Below, one piece after another: positions 14,201 to 24,618 of a DNA stretch of 64,000 nucleotides. Position 1 is the stretch's first letter, and each line of letters opens with the position of its first letter. The DNA is from Plazaster borealis. Taxonomy: Eukaryota; Echinodermata; Asteroidea; Forcipulatida; Labidiasteridae. The notes beneath the pieces were generated by a model, which was not told the DNA's origin, made no database searches, and saw only the letters and a list, made by a program, of their open reading frames with translations. Position numbers and translations under genes: made by a program. The DNA lies in contig CM037460.1 in NCBI GenBank assembly GCA_021014325.1, forward strand, positions 21,509,044-21,573,043, in the 5' to 3' direction.

Positions 14201-15348
14201 TGATCCTTTTTTTTAGAAACCCCAATCACGCCCGAATTTGTGCGACTACATAGGTTTAATGATAACATGAACGTCAGTGGGGCAAAATTCTCAATTGTTT
14301 ACAAGTAACCGGTGTTCAAGTCTTGTTCTCGTGTTTTTTTGTTGATTCTTTTGTTATTTCACTTTTATATATTTCATGAAATTTTACTTTCCCAGCAATA
14401 TGATATAATCTGTACAGCCATAAACTAAGCTAAACTAAAATATTTGAAGAAACAGAATTGCACAGACGTAAGACTCAATATGGTTGGGACCAGCTTGGTA
14501 CTGGAAGTTTGAATACGTGCGAGACTTGCACAATTTATTTGTTCCTTTAAGGTTTCAAATTATCAGTGGCGCCCTCTGTTGGTCACCCTTTACTCAAGAT
14601 TACTTAGTTTTCTTTTATATGCTTAGCAGGGCCACAGAGATGATTAATTTTGATTGTTATGTGAATGTGCCTTTCAATGTGCTCAATCTAGTTGGTGAGC
14701 CAACATGGCCCGAGTTTATACAATTGTGCCCCAAATTTCCACTTGTTTTCAGACGTCAATTGCAGCCACTTTTCATGATGTGAAAGTGTAGATTCATGCA
14801 ATAGTATAAATTAATGAGCCAAAGGCATGTACATTGTATGCACTAATAATCTACACTCACAAGTCTCTTCTCTGCCTTTAAGCTATCTCCCAAAAACCAT
14901 TGATTTTATCTGATCTTTTATGTCCTTTTGATGTATTTTGTAAAATGATTTTCGGACAAATTTAAATTTATCTCACAAACTTAATTGTTGTATTCCTTGA
15001 AAAGGGTCTTTATTTGTATATCAAGTGTGTATTTTAGTTTACAAAGGTCTTATCCTAGTGAACAGTTTTCTGCAGACGCGTTACAACTCTACAGTAAACA
15101 AACAGCAAACTGTAGCAAATCTTTCATAGATAGAGTGACGTCATAAAAATATAGTTGAAATAAAACATTAAATTTGACTTTTCCTCCAATTATCTATGCA
15201 GCTCAAGGGAATTGATCATCCATCAACCAAACGTGTCTTCGATTCATTGAATGAACCCAGGATGAAAAGAATCGCTGAAAAACGGGCGAAAGAAAAGGTC
15301 AAACTTGAAGGTCGGGACACAGATTTGTCTTCTTCATTGTGTCAGTAG
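895..15348 (+). CDS. NACHT/TPR STAND protein, nephrocystin-3/TTC41-like, 3' part (14 exons)
   Basis: Exons read from splice sites with continuous phase: 895-1002, 1406-1579, 2016-2203, 3118-3305, 3804-3963, 4162-4282, 5877-6005, 6770-6891, 8330-8459, 9374-9490, 11745-11888, 12544-12627, 13223-13381 and 15202-15348 (TAG stop 15346-15348). They give about 656 codons. The 5' end, including the Walker A loop, lies left of the window. The first exon encodes a hydrophobic strand ending in IDALNQ, a Walker B-like motif. The next exons give the segment IRCIFSMID and then NPLWLSVACEELRVYG, typical of the NACHT and winged-helix region of nephrocystin-3, TTC41 and TEP1-type STAND proteins. The 3' half is helical and TPR-like (for example EEMGRLEEAYDYW) and ends in a basic tail. 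Family members are STAND ATPases with helical repeats; the role of this one is unknown. I cannot separate TTC41 from NPHP3 orthology, so no symbol is given. Confidence 0.8.
1625..1837. repeat. Palindromic tRNA-like foldback, arms facing inward
   Basis: Outer arms 'aaagatattgac' (1625-1636) and 'gtcaatatcttt' (1826-1837) are exact inverted repeats. Inside, a plus-strand tRNA-like piece ('gaggtcgcagattcaagtc') meets a minus-strand tRNA-like unit ('gggatttgaaccaacgacctc', then 'gctctaccaactgagc') with B-box and A-box-like motifs. It sits in an intron of the STAND gene. Confidence 0.7.
2240..2600 (+). repeat. Dispersed repeat about 0.4 kb, copy 1 (mate at 18483-18890)
   Basis: Shared blocks with 18483-18890 include 'cttgtcatttgattggtgga', 'aggcaaggt', 'ttttcagagt', 'tgtgtttattgtg' and 'ggtgaaatctggct', in the same order. 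No ORF is visible; probably an unclassified non-autonomous element. Confidence 0.6.
4756..5205 (+). repeat. Tandem duplication of a 193-bp unit with GC-rich palindrome
   Basis: The block starting 'ggcacaca(g/a)aggcttg' recurs at 4820 and 5013, a period of 193 bases. A partial third copy starts near 5150. Each full unit contains 'gggggcttcgccccctgg', an 18-base segment with self-complementary ends, next to runs of 'gacccc'. The apparent open frames here are repeat-derived. Confidence 0.8.
5524..5582 (-). repeat. Short repeat, inverted mate of 16327-16385
   Basis: The segment ending 'ggaaaatcctggatccgccc' is the reverse complement of the start of 16327-16385 ('ggcggatccaggattttcc'), extending to 'cttgg(t/ta)...ttttcacgcc'. 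A dispersed repeat fragment of unknown family. Confidence 0.5.
5877..15348 (+). CDS. Helical/TPR-like C-terminal exons of the STAND gene
   Basis: Eight exons encode about 340 mostly helical residues. The exon at 5877-6005 has the pattern YPHHLIKTKDKKRLIEFLKDW, resembling the end-of-NACHT segment of NPHP3 and TEP1 relatives. The exons at 6770, 8330, 9374, 11745, 12544 and 13223 give paired amphipathic helices with small residues at TPR-like spacing, but no clean 34-residue TPR consensus like that of kinesin-light-chain-type NPHP3 repeats. The last exon (15202-15348) ends in a Lys/Arg-rich stretch. This divergence from canonical TPRs favours a TTC41-like rather than a true NPHP3 protein. Confidence 0.65.
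6998..7397 (-). mobile_element. Leu-tRNA-derived SINE (minus strand)
   Basis: The right end reads, on the minus strand, as a tRNA-like head with 'gctgagcggtgaag', a loop 'actcaagctt' and a B-box-like 'gtgggttcgagtactgg'. It then has the family's body ('cttgtgtccttaag') and an AT-rich 3' tail on the left ('aataataatacaaataat'). Related copies are at 26730-27112, 40371-40720, 45135-45432, 46698-47053, 47825-48075 and 49773-50072. Confidence 0.7.
7874..8145. repeat. Nested foldback element
   Basis: Outer arms 7874-7898 and 8121-8145 are 25-base inverted repeats with one mismatch ('gctgccagaccattc...'). Inside, 7902-8018 forms a second palindrome with 'actttacg', 'ctgcgtaagtc' and 'cgcaagtggacttacgcag'. 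It lies in the intron between the exons at 6770 and 8330 of the STAND gene. Confidence 0.7.
9225..9360 (-). repeat. Dispersed repeat, copy 1 (mate at 43125-43290)
   Basis: Shared blocks with 43125-43290 include 'cctggtcttggcct', 'gccccttc/taaaagttt', 'agattttt/ccactggaag' and 'tttgccaaa'. Both copies are in direct orientation on the + strand; the strand assignment is arbitrary. It lies immediately upstream of the exon at 9374 and ends near its acceptor. Confidence 0.5.
10250..11135 (+). mobile_element. LINE 3' fragment, interrupted by a TTAA element
   Basis: Translation of the + strand around 10300 gives 'WNSLLTAFRDF', and after the inserted element 'FRSALKTHLFQTE'. This is the C-terminal signature of non-LTR retrotransposon reverse transcriptase ORFs. 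It is followed by a 3' region with 'cagcgccctagatc' and a short ATT microsatellite tail near 11125. The element is truncated and inactive. Confidence 0.65.
10343..10724. mobile_element. TTAA-flanked foldback MITE nested in a LINE fragment
   Basis: The element is bounded by TTAA at 10343-10346 and 10721-10724. Its ends are inverted repeats ('aaggtacacgttgccttgg' at the left, 'ccaaggcaacgttccctt' at the right) and the arms continue pairing inward through the 'cacgcaatttc' regions. TTAA target duplication points to a piggyBac-type transposase acting in trans. It separates two halves of the LINE fragment at 10250-11135. Confidence 0.8.
13546..13710. repeat. Foldback element
   Basis: Outer arms 'ggaataaaagagt' and 'actcttttatttcc', and inner arms around 'cctggccctgcgata' (13611) and 'tatcgcagggccagg' (13641), form a long imperfect palindrome. 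It lies in the last intron of the STAND gene. A smaller hairpin follows at 13813-13870 ('ctcacgcaggttt' / 'aaacttgcgtgag'). Confidence 0.7.
14569..14582 (-). promoter_or_regulatory. CTCF-like motif (candidate)
   Basis: The minus strand reads 'ccaacagagggcgc', which matches 13 of 14 positions of the animal CTCF consensus CCASYAGRKGGCRC. Weaker matches on the same pattern are at 10093-10106 (12 of 14, minus strand) and 33388-33401 (11 of 14, plus strand, upstream of BOP1). A motif match alone does not show binding. Confidence 0.25.
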
Positions 15349-15349
15349 T

Positions 15350-15545
15350 AGTGCTGATTTATAGGCAAAATTGTAAAGAAAGACACAATAAAAGTCAGAT
15401 GTAAAAGTTTCAGCTGAATACAGTGTCTACTTGTTGAGAAAACAGCAAAACACTTTCACGGTATTTTAACAAGAACATTGAATCTATCCATGTTTACGAG
15501 GTGACAGTGGGTTCCAACCGCATCTCTGGCCATCTCAGAAATTTG
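15350..15545 (+). repeat. Dispersed repeat, copy 2, in the 3' UTR of the STAND gene
   Basis: Same unclassified repeat as 598-830, in direct orientation. It begins within a few bases of the stop codon, so it probably supplies most of the 3' UTR and the first AATAAA hexamer. Confidence 0.55.
15387..15392 (+). promoter_or_regulatory. Candidate polyadenylation signal, STAND gene
   Basis: An AATAAA hexamer lies 39 bases after the TAG stop. A second AATAAA at 15884-15889 is an alternative. The 3' UTR overlaps a dispersed repeat (15350-15545) also present at 598-830. Confidence 0.35.
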
Positions 15546-16326
15546 TATGACGAACTGTAGCATCAGCTGATTGTACTATGTATTTTATCTTTCTGCAAAA
15601 AAGGTTCTTTCAATTTGATGAGAAACGCTTATATAGTTTTAAAATGTAGTTGTATCACTGAAATATGGACATAGAGCTAGATTTTATTTAAAGCAGTTTT
15701 CAACAAGTGTCAACATATCTGGCGTTATTCACAAGCCTTGAGGGATGATGTCAGATGTTCAGGCCTGTTGTATTAATTGTGTGAAATTTGTATTACGACA
15801 CATCTAGCGGTAATAGCTGATTTTATTCACCTTCTGCAAAAAGCATAATGCTCTTGCATAGGCCGCCATCCCTGAGGTCAAACAATAAAAGTGTCTTTGG
15901 TCTTTGGTTGGTCTTTGGTCTTTGGTTTGTCTTTGTTTGACCTGAGTGAGAATGCTGTTTGAACTTGTGGCATCAAATGTAGGGTCTATTCTTTTTTTTT
16001 TATGTGAGTTTGTTTTGAAGCTTGAGGCTTAATTTGAATGCATCATTAATTAAATCTAAGTACTCTTAGGTAAAATTCTAGAAGAATTCTAGTATTGTAT
16101 TCTAGTATTGTATTCATAAATTATATTCATATTTGTGCATTGCAGGCCTTTCAACCTTAATACATTTTTTTGATATGATATCTCAGGTATGTGTATAACT
16201 AGTTGCCAAATGGCCATACTACTAAGATTCACTGAAAAACTGTTTAATAAAATAAATTCTGAATGAATTTTGGAAGAAGAAAAAACCCATTAAATACCAA
16301 ATTAGGTTGGAAATTATAAATAAAAG

Positions 16327-16385
16327 CAGGGGCGGATCCAGGATTTTCCAAACGGGGGGGCGTGAAAATATACCAAGCAGCAAAA
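16327..16385 (+). repeat. Short repeat, inverted mate of 5524-5582
   Basis: See the mate copy. This copy runs into a pyrimidine-rich tract (16389-16450) of C, T and CTCT repeats. Confidence 0.5.
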
Positions 16386-17398
16386 TCTTCCCTTCCCCAT
16401 TTCTCCCTCCCCTTCTCTCTCTCTCCCTCTTTTTTTCTTTTCTCCCCCCCCCATAGACACATTTGCCGACCTGGGTCCAATTTCATGGCTCTACTTACCG
16501 TGGAATTCAATGCTTATGGTGCCCTTTAAAACACATTATTCAATGGGCCGTCAGCGCAGAATTCCGCGGTAAGCAGAACAATGAAATTGGACACTGGTAA
16601 ATCCAGGACTTCTCTTCATTCTCCCATTGTTAAAGGTATCGTACACATTTGGGAGTGACTCAAAAGAAATATTAGCATAAAAACTTACTTGGTAACAAGC
16701 AACGGAGAGCTGTTGATAGTATAAAACATTATAGGAAACGACTCCCTCTGAAGTAACGTAGTTTTTGAGAAAGAGGTAATTTCTCACTAAAATAATAAAA
16801 AAACTTCTAGCAAGAAGTTTTTATTCCTATCTGAAAGCACACAAATTCTTGCAACTTCGATGACCAATTGAGCCAAAATTTTCACAGGCTTGTTATTTTA
16901 TGCATATGTTGGGATACACCAAGTAAGAACACTGGTCTTTGACAATTTCCAAACGTGTTCAGTGCCTTTAAGAAAGACATGGCATATCAACTCCAAACTT
17001 GATGTGTGGATTGGTCTTGGGATCCCCACAAGCATATTGTTTTTAGACCCCCAGGTCAAATATCAAGGTCAGTATGGGTAAAACAAAAGAAATGTTGTCC
17101 AACTGATAACTCAAGAATGAGATTAATCTGTTCAGGGCATTTGTGTTTTTCAACACGCCATTCTTGTTTGTTAAAGTCTCAGTTTTACTCGGTAGACACG
17201 CTTTTGTCAACCCAGTATATCGGGTCTCTTTGTTCTCCCATTTTTAGCAACATCTCAATTGGTTTTGTACACGATAGCGAAGCAAAGAGGTCCTCAATTT
17301 GTCAAAACACCAGTTCCTTGTGTCCACACACACACGCACACACGTTTGTGAATCCCGTAAATCGAGGACTTCTCTTTGTTCTCCCATTGTTTGGACTT

Positions 17399-17486
17399 AG
17401 TTTTTTTTAGCGATGCCCCATTTGTTTTGTACACGAAAGCGATAGTTTTTTTTAGCGATGCCCCATTTGTTTTGTACACGAAAGCG
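17399..17486. repeat. 44-base tandem duplication
   Basis: Two adjacent copies contain 'agcgatgccccatttg' and 'gtacacgaaagcga'. A third, diverged copy is seen near 17235-17290 ('ggttttgtacacgatagcga'). Confidence 0.75.
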
Positions 17487-18482
17487 AAGCGAGGACATCC
17501 TCGCTCTGTCAAACACCCGGATCCCTTTTGTTAAAGTCCTCGGTTTCAACGGGTAGACACGCTCAAACGCACAGTATAATTAATGTGAATACCTTTTAAT
17601 ATATTTGTCCGTGTTTTCATCCTATATGTATGTTTCCTCTGTTCATTCCACTGTAGACATGTTAAAAATTGTAACTTTGTAAATGTTTAAAACTTTGGGA
17701 ACTTCCTAAATGCCAAGATAATAGTCTAGTTTTTCAGATTGTACAAAAAACTGAAATGTATTTTTTTTTAGAATGTAACTTTCGTGTCTCTATAGTAACA
17801 AAATATTCAAAGATATATTTGTATATTCAAGTAAAATATTTTTACCAGGGTAATTTCCACGGGCCTCTGTATGTGTCTTTATTAAAGAAAGAAAGGTTTA
17901 CATATCTGGGATTTAAGGCGTCAGATATGATTTATGCCTAGAAAACTGAGCCGTTTATAGGACAAGACAGGCCGGAACATTCTGACAAGAATGACCAATC
18001 AACCCCTACAGCCAATTCAGATGAAATTGAATGAACATTGCGATACATTGAAAATGCCCAGATAAAGAAATTGAAGGATTCTTTTTGATTGTTGATTGAC
18101 GATCAGTTTGATCGTTCAATTTCAATCTACATTGAATGAGCCAGGCATGAAATTAATTGAAGTTTGTGAAATTGGACGGGAAAACCTATGAATAGGCAGT
18201 TTTGTGCACATTTGCAGGGAGTGCTTTGCAAGTGTCAAGTTAAAATATGTTGACAATAAAATAGATATAAAGTGTTTGCATATATGATGGATTTTTATAA
18301 ATTTTGAGATAAGTATCAAAAACACAAATTTAAACTGAAATATTTTAAACCTGACAGACGGCAACCGACCAACATAAATTCAATTTCCAACTCCTTGTGA
18401 GTTGTTTTTATTTAAAAACATACGTGTGTCGAGTTTTTGCAATAACAATGTGAATAATTTATATCTACTTATATACCTGCCA

Positions 18483-18890
18483 CACAGATCCTTGTCATTT
18501 GATTGGTGGAATACGCCTCATGTTTCATCCTTTATTTTACCACGTGTCACTGTGTATACTGCCGTGACACTCCAAAGTTTAATAAAGGAGTCCTATATTG
18601 ATAATTATAGGACGCTTCACACCGTCGTTTCCAAAATGAGGCAAGGTAATGTCACAACTGACAAGGTTTGTGTGTACATGAGTCATCCAAGTTGTTTAAA
18701 AGGGATTTTAAAAATAATTTTCAGAGTGTGGGGTGGCGAGTTTCCGTGTACATTCTGTGTTTATTGTGAAAAACATTTCATATGACAAGGATCTATGTGT
18801 GAGTTATATGAAATATATATTGAATGCATTGTCGTAGATTATACTCACTCGGTGAAATCTGGCTGTCCATTTCACTCGGCGAGTGTTTGT
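18483..18890 (+). repeat. Dispersed repeat about 0.4 kb, copy 2
   Basis: Direct-orientation mate of the repeat at 2240-2600, located in the interval between the convergent STAND and BOP1 genes. The two copies differ by many substitutions and small indels, so both are old. Confidence 0.6.
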
Positions 18891-19437
18891 CAACTGATAA
18901 CTGAAGAGGCCAATTTTATGGCATTTAACTCATTAGCATAAGGTCATATGCAAATAAGGTTGAGACTGTTTTCCCACGGTTATAGTGTTGAGCAAACAGA
19001 AACTGAACTAAACTTACAATTCTGTATTCATTAAAAAATAAAAATAGATAAAAACAATTTGATTTCTTTAGCAATGATTGATTCCCCTTTTTAATTCAAA
19101 ACATTTTCAATTAGTCCAGTTTATTTACTTTTAAAATTACTAACAAAATATTGAGAGTTTTTGTCGACATGCCAAAAGAAGAAGTGACTCATAGCAATGA
19201 GGCAAAGTGGTTTCATTTTCAGACAAAACAGAGAATTGACCCCTTGCACTGACATCAAACCTGGCTACTGTCTGCCAACTGTCTGCCTAAAATGCACACT
19301 ACCTGTAACACATAGAGACAATGACTCTGACAATGCCACAACCAAAATTATTATTATGATGGTATTAAATGAATTGAATTGGGTAAATCCGGCTACCGTA
19401 ATATAACCCAGGTTTGAAGAAAAACATTACCCTTTAC

Positions 19438-19443
19438 TTTATT
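19438..19443 (-). promoter_or_regulatory. Candidate polyadenylation signal of BOP1
   Basis: TTTATT on the + strand reads AATAAA on the minus strand, about 470 bases past the BOP1 stop. Another AATAAA lies at 19549-19554, closer to the stop. Which one is used cannot be told from sequence. Confidence 0.3.
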
Positions 19444-19914
19444 ATGAGCGTCGGTTTTATACATTATATATTTCAAGATGTTTCAAATCAAATGTTTTGT
19501 GTCCATACAAACCACACATCCGATATCAAACAGAACTTTGAGTTATTTTTTATTATTCTTGCATTTTGATAACATAAAAGCAAATGTGTGTGTTTCGTTA
19601 AAAGTGTTCATCAAAATTATGTGACCATCGGTGACTGTTAATACTGGGAAAATTTGGTTTATGTAGACACAGACAACAAACATGATTTAAGGATCTATAG
19701 TATGTGTTCATGATATAACAGAAACAAGTGCCTTCTTTAGTTTACCAAAGTTAAACACTTACAATTCCCCTGAAAAATTTGCACTTGCAAAATGGAACGG
19801 ACTCGATATCATTTTAGGATACTTTTGTTTTCTTCCAAGTAGAATTGAATCATCTGAAATAAAGTAACCTTTTTGTAAATCTATTTGAAGATGTACGAAG
19901 AAAAATAAGCTGTT

Positions 19915-22900
19915 TTATGTATAGAGTCGTATTGTACTGTCTGCACCGCTCGAGAAGAGCCATGGCTGTGTCGGATGGAACTCACACGCCAAGACCCCAA
20001 GGCTGTTGGTCACCTGATGACCCCGCAGAATCTTGACCGGTACAATCTGGGCGTTCTGGAGGAGGTCACTGGAGAGAAAAAATGTAAAAATAAACAATTC
20101 AAATTCATCAATGTAAAAAAGTTGATTGAAAGATGCTAGGTCCGATTTTTGGCTGATTTGACCTGAAAACTTAAAATTTTGATTAGCTAGCTGTATAGAT
20201 TTAAGAAACTAATAAGCTTTCATTTCAGGTATTGCATGAAAAAAATGGCGAATGATAAGTTGTAGTTAATTAAAAACTAACAAATAATTATTGTTGGGAT
20301 ACCGACATTATCTCACGTCCATCAGCCATGTACAGACAATTTGCATGTAACATGTATTTTGTACATTGTCCATGTGTTCGTTGTATGGCAAATTTCGGCT
20401 TTCCGATTGGTCAGCTGGGCTCGAAAACTAGAAAATCTCGACTAAACTAGGCGTCTTGTAGCTCAGTAATTTCACTAACCACAATTATTTGTTTCAAAAC
20501 ATGTTATCTTTTTCTTAAATTCTCTGAACTTTTAGGAGGAGGATTGGAATCGAAAAGTGCAAGTAAATTGGTCAGTCTTAAACGCGTGTGCTTGGATATA
20601 CACTAGACTGCAGGACTTGTTCCTTAGTGGGGTTACTGGCCCAATGCGACAATTACAGTTCTTTGGTGGTCCATTGGGTATTCAGAGTCCAGGTCAGCAG
20701 GTTAATCTTGCCACACTTGTTTTTCAAATAGTATCAATGGGAATTGATACTACTTGACTACATGTAGTATAACTAGTCGTATAGTTGTCGTCGACTGTTA
20801 TTGGCCGCGGTTGTCATTTTGACTTTTGAGTGACTATTAGCTTAGAAAGTCGACAGTCAAGTCCGCTGACTGCATAACTCTGATTGAAGATCACAACATG
20901 TGATAACAAATTAAGCATCCAAATATTATTGATTGATAAATGAATCACTTACTTGTAGACCTGACCATGACAGACAATGACCAAGCCATCATCCCCAGAC
21001 GAGGCAAACAGTGGATAGCGACGATGGTAACAAACATCGCGGATAGCCTGTCTGTGATTACGTAATGTCTTGTAAGGTCTGACCGACAAGTCCATATCAA
21101 ACCAGCTCAGCTTGCAGTCATAGCTACTCACAAGTACATTGTCACCTAAAACAGCAACAAAGATTAAAACAAGGTTTAGAATGTCAAGCCTGGAATTTCA
21201 ACTTTGAAGGGGATATTGCCACTTTCAGCTTTCCTCTTGAAGACCATCAGAGCACACAGATCGAAATGTCAAGTTATTGAACCACTGGTTCTTTTCAGAA
21301 CCACCACACATCATCTGTGCTTTGCAAGTTATTTGTCCTGAGCTCTACGGCAAAAAATAAAAATAATGCGTAAAAGAGACAAATGTTGCTTAGCAGAAAT
21401 AAGTTACCAGCCAAAATACCCTGTAATGTAAACTGCGTGTGCCTGGTTTCCTGGTGATCTTTGCTTAGCAGAACAGTTTGCCAAGCCGGTTTTTGAATAT
21501 TATTTGTGTTTTCACCCATACACTGATGTGTTATATGCACAACACTTTCCCCCAAGTCCTGTGTAAAAAATTCACTAGCACACTAGTGTCTCAAAGTCTC
21601 AAGTTTCACTCTTGCTCAACATCTCTTTAGTTTGTAAAATTATTCCTCCATACCTCCAGGGTGGATGGCAATGCTAGATATCCATTTTGCATTCGTCAGT
21701 AACTTCTTGGTGAGTTCCTGCTTGAGAAGGTTGTACACACGCACGTAACGCTGAGTCTAAAAAGTGGACAAAAGTAGTTGGGTTATCGTCTTGGAATAGG
21801 AACAAGAAAGTAAAAAAAAATTACATTATTTTGTAAGTCTGGTAAAGAAACCAAGAATGCCTCGAGAGAGTCCACTGTACCATGGGAATATTATAAAATT
21901 GTAAAACTAATATGGTTGCTAAGTGACCAACAAATGCATGCGATAAGTTTTTTTCATTTAAAATAAAAATGCTTTTTCAATTCTAGTGAATGGGGCACAA
22001 TGCTTAATTCGCCTTTGTCATGGTTGGTATAAAAGTGAGGCCGTAATTTTTACAACCACTGTCTGTAATTGACTCACTGCTTGCATCAGTGAAAATGACA
22101 AATAATCTGAAAATTAAATAGCACCATTTCATTCCCAGCATTAAAATTAAAGAATTGGATTCAGTTCTTTCATTCAATTAAACAACATTTGAAAGTGAGG
22201 TTGCTCCTCCAAACAGGCTTTAAATTATAGTCTGGTTACCCAAATGGGCATTGCACGCTTACTAAACCTTTTTATTCAGGTAATAAGACATAAGATGGCC
22301 GACTCATGAATATGGCGGATGTCCCTGTTCTAGAACTAAGCAATTATGGTGACGTGTCTCACAAGTGTTACTAGAGCACAAAAAGTTGCAAGCACAACAA
22401 AATATGCTTACCAGAATAAGGTTACCAGCCAAAATACCATGTCACATGTACCATCTATGACTGGTACTCTTTTTGCTTAGCAGTACAAAATTCAGCAATG
22501 TTTTCTGCTTAAGATCACGATTCTTTTAGAATTACTCACAGCAACAAAGAAGTATGGCCTTGTTGGATGGAAGGCAATACATTGTATGAGACCCTTGCTT
22601 TTCTTGAAGGGTGTTTGTGATCTTCTCTTGGACAGTTGATGGATGAGGACTGAGGAGTGACCGCCGTCAGGTACCACTGTGCCGAAGTAATCTCCCTTGC
22701 CATGCCACACGACCTGCTTGGTTGCCTGAACAACAAAATAAATAAATACAAAATTTCATTCATTCAGTCGATGCGGAGCATCGGATGATGGCCCTTACAA
22801 AATTTGAAGGACATGTTATGGAAGATTCTGTAATAATACTCTGTAATGGTAGTGTCATGGCCGTGCCGTTAAGTGCAACAGACTCAAACTCTTGTGTTGT

Positions 22901-24618
22901 CGGAGTGTTGGCTTTGGGTTCCGGTCTTGACACATGGCACTTAACCATTACTGCTTTATCCTTCGGAAAGACACTGGACCACTGGACTTGGTTGAATGTG
23001 AGGTTAGTGACCAAAAGCTAAAATCAATGGAGTCAAGTCGGTGATCTTGTGGGTATTTTCAGCCCTGCCATCATACCTTGAAGTGTGTGAGACACAACCT
23101 GAATCCCTTCTGTTTCTCCTCCTCTGACGACACGGTCCACTCAACTAACGCCGACGTCTTGACCTCCTCCGGCTCCTCATAAGCCTCTATCAGCCGATCT
23201 GTGTCCGACGCCACCAGCTTGTCTCCGAGCTCAGGGTTAACCAGGTAGACCTTGTTGTCCACTGAGACAGCGATGAGGCAGATGGCCGGGTTGGGGCACC
23301 AGGCGACACACTTGACAGTACCGTCTACGTCTATTTTCTTCATGCAGCGACCGGACGAAACCTCCCAGAATCGTACCGTTTTGTCATCCGACCCTAACAG
23401 ACAATACCCAAATATTATAAAAAAACCTTTCACAATTTCAGAAATCACGTTTCCGTGATCTACCCCTGTGTTTCTAGGGGTTGTTGGAAAATATTTCTTG
23501 TGGTATGTAGACGTTCAGTTCTCCTGAACATTAAAGATATACAACATAATTGGTTGCTGGACGAAAAAAATTCATCCAACTGTCACTTGGATTGCACTGT
23601 TTGGTTTGGGTGTATTCAGATTTACCCAAACCGAACAGTGCCATCGTAATGTTTGTCCACCATATCTCAAAATGGTTGATGCTCTAGTTTTGAAATAACA
23701 AACCATCCAATCAGTCAGTCACCCCGTCGTTCTGTTTTACAGGAAACAACAACAAATAACCCAGTTTTATGTTTTGTCAGGGATTCTATGCAGGTTCCTA
23801 TACTTGCTTTTTTCTATTTGGCAAATTGAAACTTTTAGGGTTCTTCCATTGTTGACTTGAAAGTATTTTCACTGGAGGATTGCCACTGGAGGATTGCCAC
23901 TGGTATGGACTTAAGAACCAGTGACCTTTCAGACTAAAAAAAATAAATCTGAAATAGTTATGATGTAATAAAACCCCCATTAGGGACCAGATCTGATACA
24001 TCATTCTTCTCATTCAAAACTCGTGTGTTTGAATTTTACGACTAAAAATTTAATTTTACTTTGATTCAATGTGACAACGTCTGCTCTTGGGTTTCTAGCT
24101 GCCATTGCACTAGCTGCCGGTATTGCGAGTCCTTCTTATTGTCTGTTTCTTTCTTTCAGTTTGCCTCCTCCCCTAACTCTTTCCTCTTTCCCCTTCCACA
24201 TCCCCTCCCTTTCAACTGTAGTAGGATGGTTCTGTAGAGGTGCTGGTTACCTGTTCCATCTTGCCACTCACTGTTGTATTTTTGTTTATATTTGTATACA
24301 CTGTATGTTATTGTACATACTAAATATTTAATAGATACTTTCTTTTTATCACCTTGTATATTTCTCTTTGTAGTGTTGTGCCAGTGAAGAAGTGTAATAC
24401 AAAATAATAATAATATAAATAAATAAAATAAAACAGAAACGGAGAGAGCTAAGTTCTGTTGTCTCACCTGAAACTAGCCACTGTCCTGTTGGGTCCACAC
24501 TGATAGTACGGACATAGCTACCATGACCCTGGTAGACTACTGCCTGGGCAGTCGGGAACGGCTGAAGGTCTTTAGGTTTGGGTAACTTGGGGAGGAGGTC
24601 TTCTGGCTCAACCTGGAC
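19915..24618 (-). CDS. BOP1: BOP1 WD40 propeller exons
   Basis: Six exons (24618-24468, 23393-23077, 22725-22540, 21756-21654, 21145-20953, 20068-19915) encode the repeat domain. Recognisable blade signatures include WLVS+[41 protein letters not shown] and [21 protein letters not shown]. The domain binds rRNA and the PeBoW partners in studied species. The closing blade is complete, so the 3' end is intact. Confidence 0.92.

Larger units (their letters stand above)
15349..19914. other. Gene-free interval between convergent genes
   Basis: No exon with family resemblance was found on either strand. Contents: the repeat copies at 15350 and 18483, a (TCTTTGG)n-like tract at 15890-15935, the inverted repeat mate and pyrimidine tract at 16327-16450, a 44-base tandem duplication at 17399-17486, and AT-rich unique-looking DNA. 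Open frames at 17006-17410 and 18402-18785 lie in repeats or lack coding character. Confidence 0.6.

Noticed and set aside
17006..17512. Frames of 134 (+) and 72 (-) codons
   Set aside because: They cross a 44-base tandem duplication and a CA-rich tract. The minus frame's repeated peptide comes from the duplication.
22760..23021. Opposed 84- and 78-codon frames
   Set aside because: They coincide with a truncated Leu-tRNA SINE in an intron.
24071..24331. Hydrophobic 86-codon plus-strand frame in a BOP1 intron
   Set aside because: T-rich sequence gives apparent membrane helices. No splice or family support; ends in a microsatellite-rich tail.
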